DNA from: Dyella sp. ASV24
Lineage (GTDB): Bacteria > Pseudomonadota > Gammaproteobacteria > Xanthomonadales > Rhodanobacteraceae
DNA: 64,000 nucleotides
NCBI RefSeq assembly: GCF_016428905.1
Contig: NZ_JAELTQ010000002.1
Location: 1-64,000, forward strand
Direction of reading: 5' to 3'
Numbering within the stretch: the first letter of the stretch is position 1; the number at the start of each line of letters is the position of its first letter. The notes below the pieces were generated by a model, which was given only the letters and a program-made list of their open reading frames with translations, did not search any database and was not told the origin of the DNA. Positions 1 to 8,853 of the stretch are shown here, in pieces. Position numbers and translations under genes: made by a program.

Positions 1-1494
1 GATACGGTGCTGGCAAGCTATGCCTACGATCCATTCGATCACCGATTGGTCAAGGAAGTATCTGCTGGCGCTGCCGCACGGGGCGCCACAGAGATCGGAA
101 AAACACTGTTTCTGCACGGTGAAGAAGGACTGCTCGCCGAGGCAGCTGCGGATGGCAGCTTGCGTCGCAGCTACGGGTGGCATCCGGACCATCCGTATGC
201 GACGTATCCGCTGTTCCAGCGCGCGGGTAACGACTACTTCTACTATCACAACGACCAGCTCGGCACGCCGTGGCGCGTAACGAACAAAGACGGCGCGGTC
301 GTCTGGTCAGCCAGTGACTATTCCGCCTTTGGTACAGCCAAGGTCGCCGCTGACGCGAGGATCGTGCAGCCATGGCGCCTGCCGGGCCAGTACCTGGATG
401 CGGAAACGGGCCTGCACTACAACCTGCGCCGCTATTACGAAGCAGACACGGGCCGTTATGTCAGCGAAGACCCGATTGGCTTTCAGGGCGGCACCAACGT
501 CTACGCCTACGCGCGCCACTCACCAACGAACTTCTACGATCCCACCGGCGAATTCGCGCCACTGGCGTGTCTGGCCGTCAACTACATTCGGTGCGTGGCG
601 GCCTGTGCGGCGCTCGAGGGCGTCACAGGGCTGATCCTGGATCCATGCAACATCGATATTCCGGACATCCTCAAGGACTGCGCGAAGGAATGTCTGTGGA
701 GCATGCTGCCGATTCCGAACCCGTGCGGAAAGCTGGGTAAGTGGCTGTCTGCTGCGATTGGTGTGGCCGAGGCTGCAGAGACCGCGTACGGCGCCTATGA
801 AGCCGTAAACAATAGCTTTACCGGCGATACGTTGGTCAGTACTCCCGAAGGGCTTCGACGCATCGATTCTCTGCGTCCAAGCGACAAGGTGTTGGCTTAC
901 GCTGAGTGGGAGAACAAGACCCGCGTTGAGGTCATTTCCGATGTAGTTCTCTCACGCCATGAACAGAATATTGTTCTGATCACATTGGAGACGGGAAAAG
1001 AAATTCGTGCTACGGGTGGACATCCCTTCCACACACCGTCTGGCTGGCGTGCGGCGCAACTACTGCAAGCTGGCGGGCAGCTCGATGTCAAGGGCGATGA
1101 CGGCAAGATCAAGCCGATCACGATAGCCAAGATTGCCAGGCATGTAGAGACGATTGACGTCTACAACCTGGAGGTAGCAAATGCCCACACGTTCTATGTA
1201 GGCGCCGATGGCGTTCTTGTACACAATGGCGCGCCGGGACCTTTTGCAAAGTATCGGGGTATGCCGGGAGTCTACGAGTTCACGGATCCAGCAGGTAACT
1301 GGTACGTGGGCAAGGCCGCCGATGCAGCTGATCGTCTTGGTAAGCATTGTAGAAAGGGGCGCTTCAAGCCTGGAAACGAAAAATTCACCCACATGCCGGG
1401 CTCCACCGACGCACAGCGCAGGGCCGAGGAGTTGAGGCGGCTGATCGGGAAGGGCGGTCCAAATGCCCCGGGTGTTTTGAACAAGAGGTTGTGA
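1..1494 (+). CDS. RHS polymorphic toxin, 3' part (RHS core + HINT + GIY-YIG-like C-terminal toxin)
   Basis: The reading frame is open at the window edge, so this is the C-terminal ~498 residues of a larger protein. The first ~180 residues carry YD-type repeats and end in the RHS-associated core (RYVSEDPIGFQGG, then NVYAYARHSPTNFYDPTG). After a ~90-residue cysteine-containing linker comes a pretoxin HINT domain: SFTGDTLV at its start, TGGHPFHT in the middle and VLVHN at its end, with Ser where many HINT domains have Cys. The last ~85 residues look like a GIY-YIG nuclease: PGVYEFTD and WYVGKA as the GIY and YIG strands, then RLGKH and a late AEELRRL supplying Arg and Glu. In known RHS toxins the shell encapsulates the variable tip, which is released to kill competitors. 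The nuclease call rests on motifs only. The next gene is the expected immunity partner. Confidence 0.85.
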   Translation, partial: DTVLASYAYDPFDHRLVKEVSAGAAARGATEIGKTLFLHGEEGLLAEAAADGSLRRSYGWHPDHPYATYPLFQRAGNDYFYYHNDQLGTPWRVTNKDGAVVWSASDYSAFGTAKVAADARIVQPWRLPGQYLDAETGLHYNLRRYYEADTGRYVSEDPIGFQGGTNVYAYARHSPTNFYDPTGEFAPLACLAVNYIRCVAACAALEGVTGLILDPCNIDIPDILKDCAKECLWSMLPIPNPCGKLGKWLSAAIGVAEAAETAYGAYEAVNNSFTGDTLVSTPEGLRRIDSLRPSDKVLAYAEWENKTRVEVISDVVLSRHEQNIVLITLETGKEIRATGGHPFHTPSGWRAAQLLQAGGQLDVKGDDGKIKPITIAKIARHVETIDVYNLEVANAHTFYVGADGVLVHNGAPGPFAKYRGMPGVYEFTDPAGNWYVGKAADAADRLGKHCRKGRFKPGNEKFTHMPGSTDAQRRAEELRRLIGKGGPNAPGVLNKRL

Positions 1495-1496
1495 TC

Positions 1497-2336
1497 ATGC
1501 TTGAGTACACGAAAGGGGCTGATGGTTCGACGCTGCCGTACGTGATAGGCACTCTTTCTGCGGAAGATTTCGCCGAGTTCATGTCGAGTGGCGCACCGGT
1601 TCTGTCCTTGAACGCCGGCCTTGGCTGGGCCGGCGATCTTGGTTTTCTTCGCGAGAAGCCGGATTTTGCTGGCCGCGGACTTCATCTGCTTCCTGTAGAG
1701 CATGCGTTCGACGTCACGTCACTCAACGAAATCACATCACTGCGCTATCTCTACCTTGGTCTAGGTTGCAGGGGGGGCTTTGACGTGTCCCTTCACGACC
1801 GCCTTGAGGAACTGAGGATGTTCGCCTCGCCAAGCGCCATTAAACTGAAGTTGGCGAACAGCCGCCTGAAGGCGCTCTACTGTCGGGGGAGTGACATCAA
1901 AGATCCTTCAGTACTCTCGACCATGAAAGGTCTTGTTTCACTGAGCATCAACAAAGCGACTTTTGAGCCCGATCAACTCCCCAAAGATATGCCGATTCGG
2001 TTTGCAGAGTTCTATGCCTGGAGCAAGCTTAAGGATCTGAGTGGAATATCGGCGTGGCCACTCCGGGATCTTAAGCTCTCTTCGTGTAGGCATATCGCCG
2101 ACTACAGTTCGATCTCGAAGCTAGACAAACTGGAAACGCTCTTTCTGGACGATTGCTCATCGCTTCCTTCTGCCGAGATGTTGAAAGGGCTACGCCATCT
2201 GCACGAAATTGATATGCGAGGGACCGAGTTCGTGGACAAGGACATTTCCTCACTTGCTTCTCTTCCTCTGGATGTGTTGAGGCTGAGCGGGAAGGGCTAT
2301 TTTCCCGATCCGGAGACATGGGCTGACGAGCGATAA
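1497..2336 (+). CDS. Leucine-rich-repeat protein, probable immunity protein of the RHS toxin
   Basis: This 279-aa cytoplasmic-looking protein has no signal peptide or membrane segment. Its middle and C-terminal parts are about eight leucine-rich repeats of ~20-23 residues (SLRYLYLGLGC, RLEELRMFA, RLKALYCRGSDI, LRDLKLSSC, KLETLFLDDC, HLHEIDMRGTEF and similar). The ATG at 1497 is chosen because AAGAGG at 1483-1488 sits 8 nt before it; a GTG at 1491 would overlap the toxin stop as GTGA but leaves only 2 nt after that ribosome binding site. It starts directly after the toxin stop and has a lower GC content than the flanking operons, as is usual for exchangeable toxin-immunity modules. The LRR fold is seen; the immunity role is inferred from position. 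A plain LRR scaffold protein is the alternative. Confidence 0.7.
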   Translation: MLEYTKGADGSTLPYVIGTLSAEDFAEFMSSGAPVLSLNAGLGWAGDLGFLREKPDFAGRGLHLLPVEHAFDVTSLNEITSLRYLYLGLGCRGGFDVSLHDRLEELRMFASPSAIKLKLANSRLKALYCRGSDIKDPSVLSTMKGLVSLSINKATFEPDQLPKDMPIRFAEFYAWSKLKDLSGISAWPLRDLKLSSCRHIADYSSISKLDKLETLFLDDCSSLPSAEMLKGLRHLHEIDMRGTEFVDKDISSLASLPLDVLRLSGKGYFPDPETWADER

Positions 2337-2811
2337 GAACGGGCAGAAGCTGGCTATCGACATCCACCTGACGCCGGGGGCCCGGATATGAAGATTCAAT
2401 AGGGAATGTCGCGGCAAATAATCGAGTTCAGCCTCGCTAAAACCTATTGAACGGCCCTCGGCTCTATGCCAGACTCAGCAAGAATTTGCGAATCGTAAAA
2501 TCAAGCGATTCGTGAGGTGAACAGGGGACAAACTGCTTTCATTTGACCGTCTGACTCGTCGCCGTTGGCGCGAGTTCGGTCCGGGGACGGCTGTGCCTTG
2601 TTCGCCAAAACGGCGACCCGACAGGCATGTCTCTGGGAGCAAGCATGGATGCGATTTTCTGGCGGTTCTATCGCGCGACAAAGGATATGTCGCGGGCGTT
2701 TGGCGACTTATCTGCCACTAAACCAGTTAACGAGTTGTCGGTGCATAAGGGATCGTGCGCAGGACGCTGCGCGCGCGTTTCCCAATCGTCGAACCGCCGC
2801 GAGAGTGCGCC
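2337..2811. other. Intergenic stretch without a convincing gene
   Basis: No reading frame here has a ribosome binding site or recognisable product. The visible structure is a 7-bp inverted repeat, CGAATCG at 2489-2495 and CGATTCG at 2506-2512, too weak to call a terminator. The base composition at the left is lower in GC than in the operon that follows. It may be leftover DNA from exchange of the RHS toxin/immunity cassette, but no toxin fragment could be read in it. Confidence 0.4.
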
Positions 2812-3240
2812 GTGAATCTACTCCGGTTGCTCCTGCTGCTCGCCTTCGCCGGTGGTGCCTATCACTGGTGGCACAAACACCAGATCGCACAGGTTGAGCG
2901 CGAGGTGATGAGCGACGCTTCCGACACGGGTTTTGTGCCGATGCAGCGCCCTATGAATACGCCTACGGGCGCCGTGCTGATTTTTGCGCCGCCCAATTGC
3001 CCGTCGGCAACGGCACAGCGGGCGCGTGCGTTGGCGCGTGGGCTTGAAGACCTCGGCATTCCGCATGTTGTGCTGGATGAAGCGTCGTTCGATATCGATG
3101 GCTCGGACCCGGCACTGATGGCGCGATTCCGCAGTGTCATGGAAGGGAAGGGGCCACCGGTTTTCGTACGGAACCGCGCGAAGGCCGCACCCACGATGGA
3201 CGAGGTGCTTGCCGAGTACCGATCGGGGCGCCGGCGATGA
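2812..3240 (+). CDS. Small membrane-anchored protein of unknown function (thioredoxin-fold-like?)
   Basis: The GTG at 2812 is chosen because it begins a clean N-terminal anchor (NLLRLLLLLAFAGGAYHWW) without the improbable Arg-rich extension upstream. The product is 142 aa: one membrane segment at residues ~2-20, a linker, then a compact domain starting AVLIFAPPNCPSATAQRA, with a helix, LGIPHVVLDEASFD and a C-terminal GKGPPVFVRNRAKA. The strand-loop-Cys-helix arrangement and the PPVFV stretch recall glutaredoxin-like folds, but there is a single Cys and no CxxC, so no redox activity is claimed. It lies 137 bp upstream of the secretion operon and could be an accessory to it. Function is unknown. 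Confidence 0.6.
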   Translation: MNLLRLLLLLAFAGGAYHWWHKHQIAQVEREVMSDASDTGFVPMQRPMNTPTGAVLIFAPPNCPSATAQRARALARGLEDLGIPHVVLDEASFDIDGSDPALMARFRSVMEGKGPPVFVRNRAKAAPTMDEVLAEYRSGRRR

Positions 3241-3377
3241 CGGCAGAAGAAGTGATCGATATGAGACGGGCGCTTTCCGGCACTGCTGGGCGCAGGGTGC
3301 GCTCCGCGGTTCCTTGCGTCAGTAGCCAATGGAATGAGCGGGCTTTTCGAGCGCCATAAGAAACGGATCGACGGGGG

Positions 3378-6300
3378 ATGGCTGTGGTGAATGTCACATG
3401 GAAGCGTGCCAGTGCGGCGATCGCGCTGTGGATGAGCGCATTGTTCTTCAGCCCGCTCGATGCGCAGGAAACCGTCTGCGCTCGCGTCAAGATTGAGATC
3501 AAGCAGGAGTTGACGCTGGAGCGGCAGGCGTTCGATGCGGAGATGCGCATCTCGAACTCGCTGCCCAGCACGCCGCTCACCGAGATCAGCGTGGAAGTGA
3601 AGGTCACGGATGAGGCCGGCACACCCGTGCCCATCACCACGGATCCCAACGACGTTACGGCCAAGTTCTTCCTGCGCCAGACGCAGAAGCAGAACATCGA
3701 CGACACCAACGGCAACGGCCAGGTGGCGCCGCAGGCGACAGCGACGATCAACTGGATGCTGATTCCCGCACCGGGTTCGGCGGGTACGACGCCGTTGGGT
3801 AAGCGCTATCTTGTTGGCGCCACGCTGCGTTATCGCTTTGGTACGGAAACGCACGTGATCGAACTGAATCCTGATTCGATCATGGTCAAGCCGTTGCCGT
3901 TGCTGACGCTGGACTACTTCCTGACGCGCGATATCGTCGGCGACGATCCGTTTACGCCGGAAATCGAGGCGCCGGAGCCGTACACACTGGGTGTGCGCGT
4001 GAAGAACAACGGCATGGCGGCCACCAAGGAGCTGAAGATCAATTCGGCCCAGCCGCGCATCATCGACAACCAGCAGGGTCTGCCGATCACCTTCCAGATT
4101 CTCGGCAGCTACGTGCAGGATCAGCCGGCATCCAACTCCCTGCTTATCAACTTCGGCGACATCGCACCCAACGCAAGCAAGATGGGCCGCTGGGTGATGG
4201 AGAGCAACATCGCCGGCAAGTTCGTGGACTTCACCGCCACGTTCACCCACTCCGATGAATTGGGTGGGGCGCTGACCTCGCTGTTGCAGGCGACCAATGC
4301 GCATCTGCTGCTGCGCGATGTGCGCGTGGACTTGCCCGGGCGCGACATGGTGCGCGACTTCCTGGGCATGGATGGCACGGTGCTTACCGTGTACGAGTCC
4401 AGCGGTGCGGATAGCCCTGTCACCGATCGCTCGGCCGAGGCCAATCTGACCGCGTCGGGTGGCGGCTATCGCCTGGCGATGCCGGCGACGCAGGGTTTTT
4501 TCTATGTACGCAGGCCTGACCCCTATCGTGGCCAGAAGGTGCTTGGCCCGGTCATGCGTGCCGATGCGAAGACCATTGCCGCAGAGAACGTATGGCTGTC
4601 CCGGACACGCAATCCGGACACCGAGCAGTGGGAGTACTGGTTCAATTTGTTCGACGTGAACTCGCCGGGCATTTATGACATGGCGTTCCGTGACATGGAT
4701 ACGGTGCCGGGTCCGCCAGTCATGCAGTTCATTCCTGATCGTGTGATCAAGGAGAAGCAGCAGCTCGGCTTCTTGGTGGAAGCGTCCAGCCCCACGCGCA
4801 GGCCGATCACGCTCAGCGCCGATCCTCTGCCGGCAGGTGCGACGTTCCATGACCAGGGCGACGGCACCGGCGTGTTCGATTGGGTACCGATGGTTGGCCA
4901 GTCGGGCACCTATGTCGTCAATTACGTAGCCACCGATGGCAGCCTGTCGGCGTCCCGTTCGGCCAAGATCACGGTGGAATCGGCTGAGCCGCCGCCGGGT
5001 CCGGCCATCCCCGTGCTGGTGGCGCCATTGGCTGGTGCTGAGGTGCCCGCGCTGCGACCGGCGCTGCAGGTACAGACGGGTGAGGCGAGCAATGACCCCA
5101 CCCAGTCCGTGCAGTTCGAGCTATACGCCGATGCTGCCATGACGCAGAAGGTGGAGGACGCGACGGTTCCCCGAAACACTACGGCCCACCAGCCGACGAG
5201 CTGGACGCCGACGGCTGATCTGAATGACAACACGCATTACTGGTGGCGCGCGCGTGCGTTGGCGGCGGATGGCGTGAACAGCGCCTGGATTGACGGCGCG
5301 TTCTTCGTGAACCTGTTTAATGATCCGCCGGACATGTTCAACCTGACGTCGCCCGTGGCCGGTGGCGAAGTTGATAGCCTGACGCCGATCCTGACGTTGA
5401 CTAATTCGCACGATCGCGACGGCGATGCGATCACCTACGGTTTCGAAGTGTTCACGGATGCGACGCTGACGCAGCGGCACGACGTGGTCACCGGCCTGTC
5501 GCCGGGGGACAACGGCAGCACCAGTTGGACGGTTACGGTTCCGTTGGCCAACCATGCGATGTACTACTGGCGGGCGATTGCCACGGACGTGCATGGCGCG
5601 CAGACCATCACGCCGTCGCGTTCGTTCACGGTGTTTACCGGCAATACCGCGCCCACCGCGCCAGTGGCGGTGAGTCCGATCAACGGCCAGCAGGTCAAGA
5701 CGGCCGGCACGGCGACACTATCCGCCCAGGGCAGCGTGGATGCCGAAGGTGACGCACTCACGTACGTGTTCGAGATCGATACGGTCAACACCTTCGACTC
5801 GTCCAACCGGCGGACGTCCGACCCCGTACCGGCGGTGAAGAACGGACTCACCACCTGGCAGGCGCAGGAGCTGGTGGAGAACCAGCGCTATTTCTGGCGT
5901 GTGAAGGCGAGCGACGGCCGCGCGGAAAGCGCTTGGGGCTATGGCGAGTTCCTGATGAACGCGACCAATGAGCCGCCGACCGGGCCGGTGGTCGCCAATC
6001 CGGGTGACCGTGCCTGGGTGTCTACGCTGTTCCCGCGCTTTGAAGTGCACGCGTCCGTCGACCCGGAAAACGATCCGATTCGCTACCGCTTCGAGGTCTA
6101 TCGCGACGAGGCGCTGCGCACCCTGGTCGCCAGTGGCATCGCCACCACTGCGTCCTGGCAGCCGACCACGCCGCTGTTCGACAAGACCACGCATTACTGG
6201 CGCGTGCGGGCTGAGGACGATGGTGGCGCCGTGAGTGCCTGGTCGCCGACGGTGCGTCTGCTGGTGAGCACGGGCAGCTATGTGGCCCCGTCGGTCGCAC

Positions 6301-7247
6301 TCACGTCGCCGGCAGCGATTGTGGATGCGCGCGATGGCAATCCCGGCATCGCGTGGACGGGTACGGCCCCCAGCATCGATCCGAACGTAGCGCTGTATTA
6401 CGACCGAGTCGGTAGCGGTTATGCGGGTACGAAGATCGTCGATGGCCTGCGTCAGGATTCGGGCACGCATACGGGCAGCTATGCGTGGAACACGATGGGC
6501 CTGGCGCCCGGTGCTTACTCAGTCTATGGCGTCATCTACGACGACAAGGGCATGGGGCGCGCTTACGCACCGGGCACCGTCGTCGTGCCAACATCGCCAC
6601 AGCAGGGCGTGGTCGTAGCGACGGCACGTTCGAGCATGGAACTGCGTGAGGGTAAGGACACCGGCAATTTCGCCGTGGTGCTTAATCGCAAGCCTGTGTC
6701 GGACGTGGTGGTGCCGGTCAGCACCAGTGATGCGACGCGCGTGAACGTGACGCCGAAGCAATTGGTATTCACTGGCACCAACTGGTCCTCGCCGCAGTCG
6801 GTGACCGTGGTGCCGGTGTACGACAGCGCGCGCACCAGCGACCAACCGTTCACCATCACGGTGGGCAAGGTATCCAGCAAAGATCCCGATTTCATCGGTC
6901 AGGCGGGCACGCCGATTCAGGGCGTGGTGCGCGATCAGGGCACCGACCAGAACATGGGGCTCACGGTGGCTAGCTATCACTTGGTCAGCAAGACGCGTGA
7001 GCTGCTCACAGGCAACTGGATCTATCACTACCGTCCTGTGCTCACCAATTACGGCGCACCGGTGAAGCTGGCCTTTGCCACGGTCGATCGAATCCCCGGT
7101 TTCACCGTGCTGTGGGGCGTCGTGAGTTACGGCGCGGTGGGGCGTAACGAGTCGGTCGTCAGCACCACCGACATCATCTTCAGCGGCAAGACGGACCTGG
7201 GTACCGAGCAGCCGACGATCTATTGGACCCTGAAGGCACTGCGATGA
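3378..7247 (+). CDS. Large secreted protein with Ig-like and four fibronectin III-like repeats
   Basis: This 1289-aa protein begins with a signal peptide (RASAAIALWMSALFFSPLDAQ) and is predicted to be exported. Residues ~32-430 form a beta-rich region of unknown family. Residues ~445-540 look like an Ig-like putative domain ending in YVVNYVATDGSLSASRSAKITVE. Four tandem units of ~108 residues follow (about 541-649, 649-757, 757-864, 864-969), each with a YYWRA or YFWRVKA strand and a closing SAW. Residues ~1075-1190 resemble a Calx-beta or adhesin-type domain (SMELREGKDTGNFAVVLNRK). It is the first gene of the secretion operon and its stop overlaps the gspG start by ATGA, so it is translationally coupled to the machinery. 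A surface structural component or the dedicated substrate are both possible; no catalytic motif was seen. Confidence 0.75.
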   Translation: MAVVNVTWKRASAAIALWMSALFFSPLDAQETVCARVKIEIKQELTLERQAFDAEMRISNSLPSTPLTEISVEVKVTDEAGTPVPITTDPNDVTAKFFLRQTQKQNIDDTNGNGQVAPQATATINWMLIPAPGSAGTTPLGKRYLVGATLRYRFGTETHVIELNPDSIMVKPLPLLTLDYFLTRDIVGDDPFTPEIEAPEPYTLGVRVKNNGMAATKELKINSAQPRIIDNQQGLPITFQILGSYVQDQPASNSLLINFGDIAPNASKMGRWVMESNIAGKFVDFTATFTHSDELGGALTSLLQATNAHLLLRDVRVDLPGRDMVRDFLGMDGTVLTVYESSGADSPVTDRSAEANLTASGGGYRLAMPATQGFFYVRRPDPYRGQKVLGPVMRADAKTIAAENVWLSRTRNPDTEQWEYWFNLFDVNSPGIYDMAFRDMDTVPGPPVMQFIPDRVIKEKQQLGFLVEASSPTRRPITLSADPLPAGATFHDQGDGTGVFDWVPMVGQSGTYVVNYVATDGSLSASRSAKITVESAEPPPGPAIPVLVAPLAGAEVPALRPALQVQTGEASNDPTQSVQFELYADAAMTQKVEDATVPRNTTAHQPTSWTPTADLNDNTHYWWRARALAADGVNSAWIDGAFFVNLFNDPPDMFNLTSPVAGGEVDSLTPILTLTNSHDRDGDAITYGFEVFTDATLTQRHDVVTGLSPGDNGSTSWTVTVPLANHAMYYWRAIATDVHGAQTITPSRSFTVFTGNTAPTAPVAVSPINGQQVKTAGTATLSAQGSVDAEGDALTYVFEIDTVNTFDSSNRRTSDPVPAVKNGLTTWQAQELVENQRYFWRVKASDGRAESAWGYGEFLMNATNEPPTGPVVANPGDRAWVSTLFPRFEVHASVDPENDPIRYRFEVYRDEALRTLVASGIATTASWQPTTPLFDKTTHYWRVRAEDDGGAVSAWSPTVRLLVSTGSYVAPSVALTSPAAIVDARDGNPGIAWTGTAPSIDPNVALYYDRVGSGYAGTKIVDGLRQDSGTHTGSYAWNTMGLAPGAYSVYGVIYDDKGMGRAYAPGTVVVPTSPQQGVVVATARSSMELREGKDTGNFAVVLNRKPVSDVVVPVSTSDATRVNVTPKQLVFTGTNWSSPQSVTVVPVYDSARTSDQPFTITVGKVSSKDPDFIGQAGTPIQGVVRDQGTDQNMGLTVASYHLVSKTRELLTGNWIYHYRPVLTNYGAPVKLAFATVDRIPGFTVLWGVVSYGAVGRNESVVSTTDIIFSGKTDLGTEQPTIYWTLKALR

Positions 7248-7675
7248 CGTACAAGCACACGAACCGCGCCGAGGCGGGCTTCACCTTGCTGGAACTGCTG
7301 GTGGTGGTGGTGATCATCGGCGTACTGGTGGCCTATGTCGCGCCGCGTTACTTCCAGCAGGTCGGCAAGTCTGAGCGCACGGCGGCCCTGGGGCAGATCG
7401 ACGCTCTGCGCAAAGCGCTGGACACCTATCGCCTGGATACAGGGCATTACCCCGCGGCGGAACAAGGTTTGGACGTGCTGGTGGTCAAACCGGAAGGCGA
7501 GGCGCGCTGGAACGGCCCCTATCTGCAGAAGCGCGTGCCGATGGACCCTTGGGGTAATCCGTACGTCTATCGCATTCCTGGTGCGGAAAGCGATTACGAC
7601 GTGATCTCGTACGGCAAGGATGGCAAGCCGGGCGGCGAGGGTGAAGACGCGGATCTGGGAGGACCGGGCGCGTGA
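7244..7675 (+). CDS. gspG: Type II secretion major pseudopilin GspG
   Basis: This 143-aa protein has a class III prepilin leader: after a short charged segment comes GFTLLELLVVVVIIGVLVAYVAPRYF, with Gly at -1 and Glu at +5. The rest matches GspG: YRLDTGHYPAAEQGLDVLV, a WNGPYLQK loop, PMDPWGNPYVYRIPG and SYGKDGKPGGEGEDADL, the calcium-loop tail of the family. GspG polymerises into the periplasmic pseudopilus. The ATG at 7244 overlaps the previous stop (ATGA) and gives the usual short leader. The gene overlaps gspF by GTGA. No prepilin peptidase gene is in the window, so processing must be supplied from elsewhere. Confidence 0.93.
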   Translation: MTYKHTNRAEAGFTLLELLVVVVIIGVLVAYVAPRYFQQVGKSERTAALGQIDALRKALDTYRLDTGHYPAAEQGLDVLVVKPEGEARWNGPYLQKRVPMDPWGNPYVYRIPGAESDYDVISYGKDGKPGGEGEDADLGGPGA

Positions 7676-8853
7676 AACACCGGGTACTGGTTTCCGTAGC
7701 CGGCCAGCAGGAGTGGCTGGATATTGAAGCCGATTCCGTCGGCGCCGCCAGTGCGCGCGCTGCCTTGGCAGGCGGCCGGGTGCTGCGCGTGGAGCATGCG
7801 GAGGCCAAGCGTGTGCGCGTGCGTGTGTCGTACTCGCAGACGGTGTTTCTGCAGGAGGCGCTGACCTTGCTCAGGGCCGGCCTGAATGTGGTCGAGATGA
7901 TGGAGGCACTGGAGCGCAAGGAGGCCAACGCGGGATTCCGGCAAGTGCTGGGTCGGCTGCTGTCTGCCTTGCGCGAGGGTTCGTCTTTTTCAGATGCACT
8001 GTCGCTGGAGCCGTCGTTGTTTCCGCCGGTGCTGGTGGCAGGCGTGGCGGCCAGCGAGCGGTCAGGTGGGCTCGCCGCGACGCTTGAGCGTTATCTTGCC
8101 TACGATGCGCGCATCAATTTGGTGAAGCGCAAGGTGGCGGCAAGCGCGATCTATCCCACGTTGCTGATGGTCGTGGGTGGCGGTGTCATCCTGTTCCTTA
8201 TTGGCTATGTGTTGCCGAAATTCAGCGTGATCCTGGATGGCAGCGGTCGCCAGACGGGGCGCGCCACCTTGATGCTGATTCGCGTGGGCGAATTCATCCA
8301 AGGGCATCCGCTGGGGTTCTTCACGATGCTGGCAGCCTTTCTCGGCGCTTTGGCCTGGTTGATCTTCAGCGATGCGGGGCGGCGAGTCGCACTGGTGCAG
8401 ATGGCGCGGGTTCCCGTGTTGTCCGACGTATTTGTCACCCTGGGTCTGTCGCGCCTGTATCGGACGCTGGCTTTGCTGCTGGACAGCGGCATACCTCTGG
8501 TGCGCGCCATCGACATGACGCGCGGCTTGGTCAATAGCCTGCAGGCAGCGGAATTGGCAGTGGCGACGGTGCGCTTACGCTCCGGACAGGCGTTGACCGA
8601 GTCGCTGGCTGGCACGGGGTTGATGCCACCGATTGCGGAGAGCCTGCTGCGCGTAGGTGAACGCAGCGGCGCATTGGCCGATATGTGCGACAAGTTGGCG
8701 AACTTCCTCGACATCGCGCTGGATCGGAAGGTCGATACCTTCTCCCGCTTGTTTGAACCCTTGTTGATGTCGGTGATCGGCGTGGTAATCGGCGTCATCG
8801 TGCTGATGATGTATTCGCCGATCTTCGATCTCGTGGGAAGCGTCGGCCAATGA
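7672..8853 (+). CDS. gspF: Type II secretion inner-membrane platform protein GspF
   Basis: This 393-aa protein has the PilC/GspF architecture: an N-terminal cytoplasmic region, two four-helix GspF domains (the first around FLQEALTLLRAGLNVVEMME, the second around YRTLALLLDSGIPLVRAIDM), and hydrophobic segments near residues 165-190, 215-235 and at the C-terminus (SVIGVVIGVIVLMMYSPIFDL). GspF is the polytopic platform on which the ATPase acts to build the pseudopilus. It starts with GTG inside the gspG stop and overlaps gspE by ATGA. Length and motifs are normal for the family. Confidence 0.92.
   Translation: MKHRVLVSVAGQQEWLDIEADSVGAASARAALAGGRVLRVEHAEAKRVRVRVSYSQTVFLQEALTLLRAGLNVVEMMEALERKEANAGFRQVLGRLLSALREGSSFSDALSLEPSLFPPVLVAGVAASERSGGLAATLERYLAYDARINLVKRKVAASAIYPTLLMVVGGGVILFLIGYVLPKFSVILDGSGRQTGRATLMLIRVGEFIQGHPLGFFTMLAAFLGALAWLIFSDAGRRVALVQMARVPVLSDVFVTLGLSRLYRTLALLLDSGIPLVRAIDMTRGLVNSLQAAELAVATVRLRSGQALTESLAGTGLMPPIAESLLRVGERSGALADMCDKLANFLDIALDRKVDTFSRLFEPLLMSVIGVVIGVIVLMMYSPIFDLVGSVGQ

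Noticed and set aside
2862-4850. A 662-codon open frame on the minus strand opposite the large secreted protein
   Set aside because: It is the complement of a clear coding gene in high-GC DNA. Its product is Arg/His-rich, low in complexity and has no domain, ribosome binding site or neighbours in phase.
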